Shown here in pieces: positions 6,255 to 8,852 of a DNA stretch of 8,852 nt. Below the pieces are notes generated by a model. It had not been told where the DNA came from. It worked only from the letters and a program-made list of their open reading frames with translations, and ran no database searches. A program made the position numbers and the translations under genes. Position 1 is the first letter of the stretch. Each line of letters opens with the position of its first letter. Source of the stretch: Candidatus Kaiserbacteria bacterium. Lineage in GTDB: Bacteria; Patescibacteriota; Minisyncoccia; Phycocordibacterales; UBA2100. The stretch lies in NCBI GenBank assembly GCA_019247335.1, contig JAFAPB010000043.1, positions 1 to 8,852 of the forward strand. The letters run 5' to 3'.

Positions 6255-6896
6255 TCAAAAATCGCGCGATTCGCCATCCGCGATCGGCGTAAATTCGATG
6301 CCGTTTTCGGGCAATACCTTTTGTGGCGCAAAATACGCGCTCCCGACGCGCTCTTTCTGCAGCATCGCGTCATGTACGGGGAAAGCGACGCGTGGCTTTA
6401 TCTTGAGCGCGTAGCGGATCGCCTCGGGTATCTTGCACCACGGCCCCGCAACAGGAAGCGCGAGGATGTCGACCGGGACACCGGGCGCGGTGTACGCGTC
6501 TCCCGGATAAAACAGTTTTTCCGCGATGAGATATCCGGTGTTCTGCACCTGTCCCATATCGCCGTAAATCTCTTCATGCTTCCCGTCGCGCGCCTCGATC
6601 GCTATCTCGCCGATCATGCCTGCGGCCGTACCTTCGATAATCTCAAATGCGATATTCTCGGCCGCGAGTATCTTGCCGACCGCCGTATTCGTAATGACGC
6701 GCGCGCTCGGATTATTCGCGAGCACCGCTTTCAGTGATTCGACATGCAAATGGTCGCCGTGCTCGTGTGTGATCAAAATAGCATCGATGTTTTTAAGATC
6801 GTTTTGCGCCGTCGAGTACGAGCCGGGATCCGTGAGGATGCGGAGTCCTTTGTCTTCGATAAGGAGGCAGCAGTGGCCGAGCTTGGTGATCTTCAT
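6255..6896 (-). CDS. Metallo-beta-lactamase-fold hydrolase (UlaG-like)
   Basis: A 213-residue single-domain metal-dependent hydrolase. The HxHxDH motif is HEHGDH (44-49). Other likely ligands are His107 (GKHEE), Asp133 (YPGDAYT) and His175 (PVHDAML), so a two-metal site looks complete. The N-terminus MKITKLGHCCLLIEDKG and the TDPG turn (22-25) fit the UlaG/YtnP-like branch of predicted Zn-dependent hydrolases rather than antibiotic-hydrolysing lactamases. The substrate cannot be told; lactones, phosphodiesters and RNA are all known in this fold. It is the first gene of the hydrolase-Nudix-EVE run. It lacks a Shine-Dalgarno and has a -10-like box 6 nt before the ATG. The preceding phosphatase gene ends 18 nt upstream. 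Confidence 0.92.
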   Translation of the reverse strand: MKITKLGHCCLLIEDKGLRILTDPGSYSTAQNDLKNIDAILITHEHGDHLHVESLKAVLANNPSARVITNTAVGKILAAENIAFEIIEGTAAGMIGEIAIEARDGKHEEIYGDMGQVQNTGYLIAEKLFYPGDAYTAPGVPVDILALPVAGPWCKIPEAIRYALKIKPRVAFPVHDAMLQKERVGSAYFAPQKVLPENGIEFTPIADGESRDF

Positions 6897-6902
6897 GACG
6901 GG

Positions 6903-6908
6903 AGTATA
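6903..6908 (-). promoter_or_regulatory. Candidate internal -10 box before the metallo-hydrolase
   Basis: On the minus strand TATACT (5 of 6 to consensus) lies in the 18-nt gap after the phosphatase gene, ending exactly 6 nt before the ATG at 6896. Transcription from it would start at the initiation codon. A TTGCAC sits 21 nt upstream, too far for a normal -35. It may allow the last three genes of the cluster to be expressed apart from the phosphatase. Confidence 0.4.
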
Positions 6909-6914
6909 ACAAAA

Positions 6915-7337
6915 TCACTCTTCTTTGTTGTGCAACCGCGCCGCGAGCCCGCGCACTTTTTTCTGAATAAGATCGCGGGCGTCTTCCTGTGAGATCTGTT
7001 CATAGCCGGGATCGGGCACGTCCCAGGCCTCGAGCTTCGGCGAATCCGCCAGATATTGCGGGAGCGGCGCGCGCGGCACGGGGCCGGTCAGGATCACCAT
7101 ATCAGCGCCCTCGATCATCTGCGGCGTAAGTTGCGTGATGCGGGCATTCCCGATATCGAAGCCCGCGTCTTTCATCAGATCGACCGGGTTTTCCGGTACG
7201 TCTTTCAGGCACTCGCCGGCATGATCCGCGTACACGCCCGCGGACGCGATATCGATCTCCGGGGCATCGGCACGCATGAAGGCTTCAGCCATCTGGCTTC
7301 TGTTGATATTGCCTTCGCACACGAAGAGAATTTTCAT
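6915..7337 (-). CDS. Low-molecular-weight phosphatase / ArsC-like protein
   Basis: A 140-residue protein of the low-molecular-weight tyrosine phosphatase fold, which also includes thioredoxin-type arsenate reductases. The P-loop is CEGNINRS (7-14): catalytic Cys7, five residues, Arg13. RSQMAEA after it is the arsenate-reductase-like version, whereas phosphatases more often have RSP. The general acid would be in WDVPDP (105-110), probably Asp109. Only Cys7 and Cys43 are present, so the three-cysteine relay of thioredoxin-coupled ArsC is missing. That favours a phosphatase or a differently coupled reductase. Start: ATG at 7337 with GGAG (7347-7344) 6 nt upstream; the ATG overlaps the TGA of a 37-codon ORF as ATGA. 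Downstream, 18 nt separate it from the metallo-hydrolase gene. Confidence 0.9.
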   Translation of the reverse strand: MKILFVCEGNINRSQMAEAFMRADAPEIDIASAGVYADHAGECLKDVPENPVDLMKDAGFDIGNARITQLTPQMIEGADMVILTGPVPRAPLPQYLADSPKLEAWDVPDPGYEQISQEDARDLIQKKVRGLAARLHNKEE

Positions 7338-7447
7338 ACGTGTCTCCAGAATAACAAAACGAGCGCATTGACAGTAGGTTTGATTCGTGATAATGTAGAT
7401 ACGTCAAACCGGGGCCTGATCCAGGGGGAGTACGGATCGAGCTTCAT
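7334..7447 (-). CDS. Small ORF (37 aa) coupled to the phosphatase gene
   Basis: Begins MKLDPYSPWIRPRFDVSTLS and ends in a hydrophobic stretch (NALVLLFW, 27-34) followed by RHV. I do not recognise it. It is supported by signals rather than homology: a Shine-Dalgarno AGGAG (7459-7455) exactly 7 nt before the ATG at 7447, an in-frame stop just upstream of the ORF, and a TGA overlapping the ATG of the phosphatase gene (ATGA). A TGTAAT box (7476-7471) could be its -10. It could be a leader peptide that couples translation to the phosphatase, a small membrane-associated protein, or chance. It lies antisense to the promoter and leader of the cold-shock gene. Confidence 0.45.
   Translation of the reverse strand: MKLDPYSPWIRPRFDVSTLSRIKPTVNALVLLFWRHV
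7368..7396 (+). promoter_or_regulatory. Strong promoter of the cold-shock gene
   Basis: Perfect -35 TTGACA (7368-7373), a 17-nt spacer, then TAATGT (7391-7396) preceded by TGA, giving an extended -10 (TGATAATGT). Transcription should start near 7403. This is the best sigma-70-type promoter in the window and suits an abundant cold-shock protein. Confidence 0.65.
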
Positions 7448-7496
7448 CTCCAGTCTCCTGTCTTGATGCAATTACAAACGAATTTTTCTCATTGCC
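7403..7496 (+). promoter_or_regulatory. Long 5' leader of the cold-shock gene
   Basis: About 94 nt untranslated if the promoter is right. It holds AGGGGGAG (7423-7430), far from the ATG at 7497, in the loop between GATCC (7418-7422) and GGATC (7434-7438). The same G-run can instead pair with CTCC at 7448-7451 or 7455-7458. The 15 nt before the ATG are U-rich (AATTTTTCTC) without a Shine-Dalgarno. Long structured leaders that respond to temperature are known for cspA-type mRNAs; whether this one refolds is inference. Confidence 0.4.
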
Positions 7497-7697
7497 ATGC
7501 AAGAAGGAACTATTGCCCGTCTCACCGATAAAGGATTCGGGTTCATCAAAGTCGAAGGACGCGAAAAAGATGTCTTTTTCCACTCCAACGAGCTCGTCGG
7601 CGTCACGTTTAACGAACTCAAGGAGGGTGACAAGGTCACTTTCGAGATCGCCGACGGACCGAAAGGCCCGAACGCTATCAAAGTAAGCCGCGCCTAA
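7497..7697 (+). CDS. Cold-shock domain protein (Csp family)
   Basis: A 66-residue OB-fold protein that binds single-stranded RNA and DNA, an RNA chaperone in cold-shock and growth. RNP1 is KGFGFI (12-17) and RNP2 is VFFH (26-29); EGDKVTFEI and KGPNAIKVSR complete the family pattern. The aromatic residue usually found before RNP1 (the KWF of CspA) is replaced by Arg-Leu (GTIARLTDKGFGFI), a form I associate with CPR bacteria. The start at MQEGTIA fits the family although no Shine-Dalgarno precedes it. The gene has its own strong promoter and terminator, so it is monocistronic. Confidence 0.95.
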   Translation: MQEGTIARLTDKGFGFIKVEGREKDVFFHSNELVGVTFNELKEGDKVTFEIADGPKGPNAIKVSRA

Positions 7698-7709
7698 TAC
7701 TTGGTTTGC

Positions 7710-7742
7710 GCAAAACGCCCGCATGACGGGCGTTTTGCTTTT
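7710..7742. terminator. Intrinsic terminator, probably bidirectional
   Basis: Perfect 12-bp stem GCAAAACGCCCG / CGGGCGTTTTGC (7710-7721 and 7727-7738) with loop CATGA, followed on the plus strand by TTTT (7739-7742), 12 nt after the cold-shock stop codon. The A4/T4 block inside the stem gives a T-rich 3' arm on the minus strand as well. It can therefore also end the minus-strand transcript of the small gene that stops at 7749. Confidence 0.9.
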
Positions 7743-7748
7743 GTATAT

Positions 7749-8036
7749 TCACGCGACGGACAAACGTTTACAAACGGCATCGATGCCGGCACGGAGTTCC
7801 GTCGTCGTATCCGGGTCGGAAAGGAGTCCGTCGATCGTCTCCTGGAGGCGCTTATCGAGTCCGTGCTCGTTATTGAAAAAATACGTCGGGAATTCGGCGA
7901 ATCGTTCAAAATATTCGATGAATGCCTGTTTTCTGACGGCGAGGCTTTCATGCGTCGCCGCAATCTTTGCCTCATCAAAGTTGAATTTCGCCGGCTTTTT
8001 CTTTGCCTCTTCGAAGTCGGCGTATCGCTTCGCCAT
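7749..8036 (-). CDS. Hypothetical 95-aa helical protein
   Basis: I do not recognise this family. The protein is highly charged and predicted mainly helical: a Lys/Ala-rich N-terminus (MAKRYADFEEAKKKPAKFNF), an aromatic-rich middle (AFIEYFERFAEFPTYFFNN, 38-56) and a C-terminal segment (LDKRLQETIDGLLSDPDTT, 60-78). It has no signal peptide or membrane segment and one Cys (89). It follows the 37-residue basic gene by a single base (TGA, T, ATG), so the two are probably translated together, and it ends at a shared terminator. The plus-strand reading frames over this stretch have no recognisable domain. Coding is supported by the coupled start and amphipathic composition rather than homology. Confidence 0.7.
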   Translation of the reverse strand: MAKRYADFEEAKKKPAKFNFDEAKIAATHESLAVRKQAFIEYFERFAEFPTYFFNNEHGLDKRLQETIDGLLSDPDTTTELRAGIDAVCKRLSVA

Positions 8037-8037
8037 A

Positions 8038-8151
8038 TCAGCGGCGCTTCTTTGCGGCGCGGGCAGCGAGCATCGCGGCCTTGATCGCCAATCGCTTCTT
8101 CGTCTTGTGCGAACGCGATTTGCGCGGCGCGATGTCTGGTATCCGAGTCAT
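8038..8151 (-). CDS. Very basic 37-aa protein
   Basis: Starts MTRIPDIAPRKSRSHKTKKR and ends LAARAAKKRR; 14 of 37 residues are Lys or Arg, with one acidic residue (Asp6). The second half (about 20-37) would form an Ala/Lys/Arg helix. Such composition suits RNA or ribosome binding, or DNA compaction, but I cannot assign a family; bL34 and bTHX do not match. Support: a TATAGT -10 box 6 nt before the ATG with TTAGGA 17 nt further upstream, and a stop codon one base before the ATG of the 95-residue gene. It is too short for many gene callers. Confidence 0.6.
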   Translation of the reverse strand: MTRIPDIAPRKSRSHKTKKRLAIKAAMLAARAAKKRR

Positions 8152-8157
8152 GGAGAA

Positions 8158-8186
8158 ACTATACAGTACTTATTCGAATATCCTAA
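8158..8186 (-). promoter_or_regulatory. Promoter of the 37-aa gene, leaderless spacing
   Basis: On the minus strand TTAGGA (8186-8181, 3 of 6), 17-nt spacer, TATAGT (8163-8158, 5 of 6). The -10 ends 6 nt before the ATG at 8151, so the transcript should start at the initiation codon. No Shine-Dalgarno is possible in that space (TTCTCC). Confidence 0.5.
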
Positions 8187-8193
8187 GGCGCTG

Positions 8194-8222
8194 TTGCTTC
8201 TAGCTCCGGAGTGGGACAGAAT
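8194..8222 (+). promoter_or_regulatory. Candidate promoter of the pseudouridine synthase gene
   Basis: TTGCTT (8194-8199), 17-nt spacer, CAGAAT (8217-8222, 4 of 6). Transcription would start near 8229, just before the ATG at 8232 and about 20 nt before the second in-frame ATG at 8250. It is back to back with the promoter of the 37-residue gene. Confidence 0.35.
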
Positions 8223-8231
8223 GCGGCTGCT

Positions 8232-8852
8232 ATGGAAGAGACGTACCCCATGCGCATCAATAAATACCTCGCGGCGCGCAAATATTGCACACGGCGAGAG
8301 GCCGACGAATGGATCACGGAGGGTCGCGTCATGATCAACGGGCGTCGCGCGGTGCTGGGCGATAAGGTCCGTGAGAGCGACCAAGTGGATGTGCGCTTCC
8401 GACCACAGAAATTTTGTTACTTCGCGTACAACAAGCCGCGCGGCGTGATCACGCACTCCGCGCAGGGAGACGAAAAAGAGATTGCGGACGCTATTCCACT
8501 GAAGGGCGTCTTCCCCGTCGGTCGACTCGATAAAGATTCATTCGGCCTCATTATTTTGACCGACGATGGCCGTGTGACCGACGCGCTGCTCAACCCCGCA
8601 CATGAGCATGAGAAAGAATATCAAGTACTAACGCTGACCAAACTGCCAGCGCATTTTAAAGAACGCATGGAAGCGCCGGTCGATATCGGCGGATACGAAA
8701 CGAAGCGAAGCTCCGTCAGGATATTGGGCGCGAAGAAATTTTCTATCGTGATAACCGAGGGCAAAAAACATCAGATACGGCGCATGTGCGGCGCCTTCGG
8801 CCAGAGCGCGGTCGAGCTAAAGCGTATTCGAATTATGAACATCAAGCTCGGC
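8232..8852 (+). CDS. 23S rRNA pseudouridine synthase, RsuA/RluF type, 3' end cut off
   Basis: Isomerises specific uridines of ribosomal RNA to pseudouridine. 207 residues are visible and the C-terminus lies beyond the window. An S4 RNA-binding domain (about 7-55: MRINKYLAARKYCTRREADE, GRVMINGRRAVLGDKV) precedes the catalytic domain. NKPRGVITH lies near 69-77, and the catalytic motif GRLDKDSFGLIILTDDG spans 97-113 with the nucleophile Asp100. KKHQIRRMCGAFG and KRIRIMNIKLG near the end resemble RluF more than RluB or RsuA. Start: I prefer ATG 8232, giving MEETYPMRINKYLA, a layout I recall from CPR homologues and one that fits the promoter spacing. ATG 8250, with GGAAGAG 9 nt upstream, is the alternative. 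Confidence 0.93.
   Translation, partial: MEETYPMRINKYLAARKYCTRREADEWITEGRVMINGRRAVLGDKVRESDQVDVRFRPQKFCYFAYNKPRGVITHSAQGDEKEIADAIPLKGVFPVGRLDKDSFGLIILTDDGRVTDALLNPAHEHEKEYQVLTLTKLPAHFKERMEAPVDIGGYETKRSSVRILGAKKFSIVITEGKKHQIRRMCGAFGQSAVELKRIRIMNIKLG

Noticed and set aside
5222..6896. Defence island based on the EVE domain
   Set aside because: EVE domains occur in modification-dependent restriction enzymes, but this is a stand-alone EVE protein of housekeeping size with no nuclease, helicase or McrB partner and no mobile-element traces.
6255..6896. Beta-lactam resistance gene
   Set aside because: The HxHxDH fold is shared by many hydrolases. There is no signal peptide, and the sequence follows the UlaG-like pattern rather than class B lactamases.
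1039..7337. Arsenic resistance system made of the ArsA-like ATPase and the ArsC-like protein
   Set aside because: The two genes are 5 kb apart in different units, the ArsC-like protein lacks the cysteine relay, and no arsB, acr3, arsR or arsD is present.
7466..7531. Out-of-frame 21-codon ORF overlapping the cold-shock start
   Set aside because: It has no Shine-Dalgarno of its own; the ATG and stop at this distance are expected by chance. Mentioned only as part of the leader.

Overview
The window looks like a compact bacterial chromosome segment, moderately GC-rich. A Patescibacteria/CPR (Parcubacteria-like) origin is my best inference. It rests on the small stand-alone proteins: a 66-residue cold-shock protein without the usual aromatic residue before the GFGFI motif, a LapA-domain miniprotein, a DUF5666-type exported protein, an Obg with a shortened N-terminal glycine-rich stretch, and a pseudouridine synthase beginning with a YPMRINKYLA-type N-terminus. 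No rRNA, tRNA, CRISPR array, insertion sequence or phage gene is visible. TGA ends several genes, so the code-25 lineages (Gracilibacteria/SR1), which read TGA as glycine, are unlikely.

Layout, left to right. 1-957 (minus) is the GTPase Obg, its last residues cut off by the window edge. 1039-1983 (plus) is a solitary ArsA/GET3-like ATPase with its own promoter candidate, Shine-Dalgarno site and strong terminator. 2028-4256 (minus) holds a LapA-domain membrane miniprotein, an exported two-repeat DUF5666-like protein and a membrane-anchored gluzincin metalloprotease. 4329-5225 (plus), divergent from the protease, is an exported SH3 plus L,D-transpeptidase. 5222-7447 (minus) is a tight cluster that reads, in transcription order, small ORF, low-molecular-weight phosphatase/ArsC-like protein, metallo-beta-lactamase-fold hydrolase, Nudix hydrolase, EVE-domain protein. 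7497-7697 (plus) is a cold-shock protein with a strong promoter and a leader of about 94 nt. 7749-8151 (minus) is a pair of small genes, one of them a 37-residue very basic protein easily missed by gene callers. 8232-8852 (plus) is a partial RsuA/RluF-type 23S rRNA pseudouridine synthase.

The genes fall into two themes. One is the cell envelope: L,D-transpeptidase, anchored protease, LapA-domain protein, DUF5666 protein. The other is ribosome, RNA and nucleotide housekeeping: Obg, pseudouridine synthase, cold-shock protein, EVE, Nudix and the 37-residue basic protein.

The most interesting signals are not classical gene families. First, several transcription-unit-leading genes (obg, ldt, the metallo-hydrolase, the 37-residue gene) have a TANNNT -10-like box only 6-8 nt before the ATG and no Shine-Dalgarno site, as expected for leaderless mRNAs. 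Second, a well-formed mini-ORF (ideal Shine-Dalgarno, ATGA overlap with the phosphatase) lies antisense to the cold-shock promoter and leader. Third, the ArsA/GET3-like ATPase is solitary and diverged. I see no convincing new defence or mobile system.
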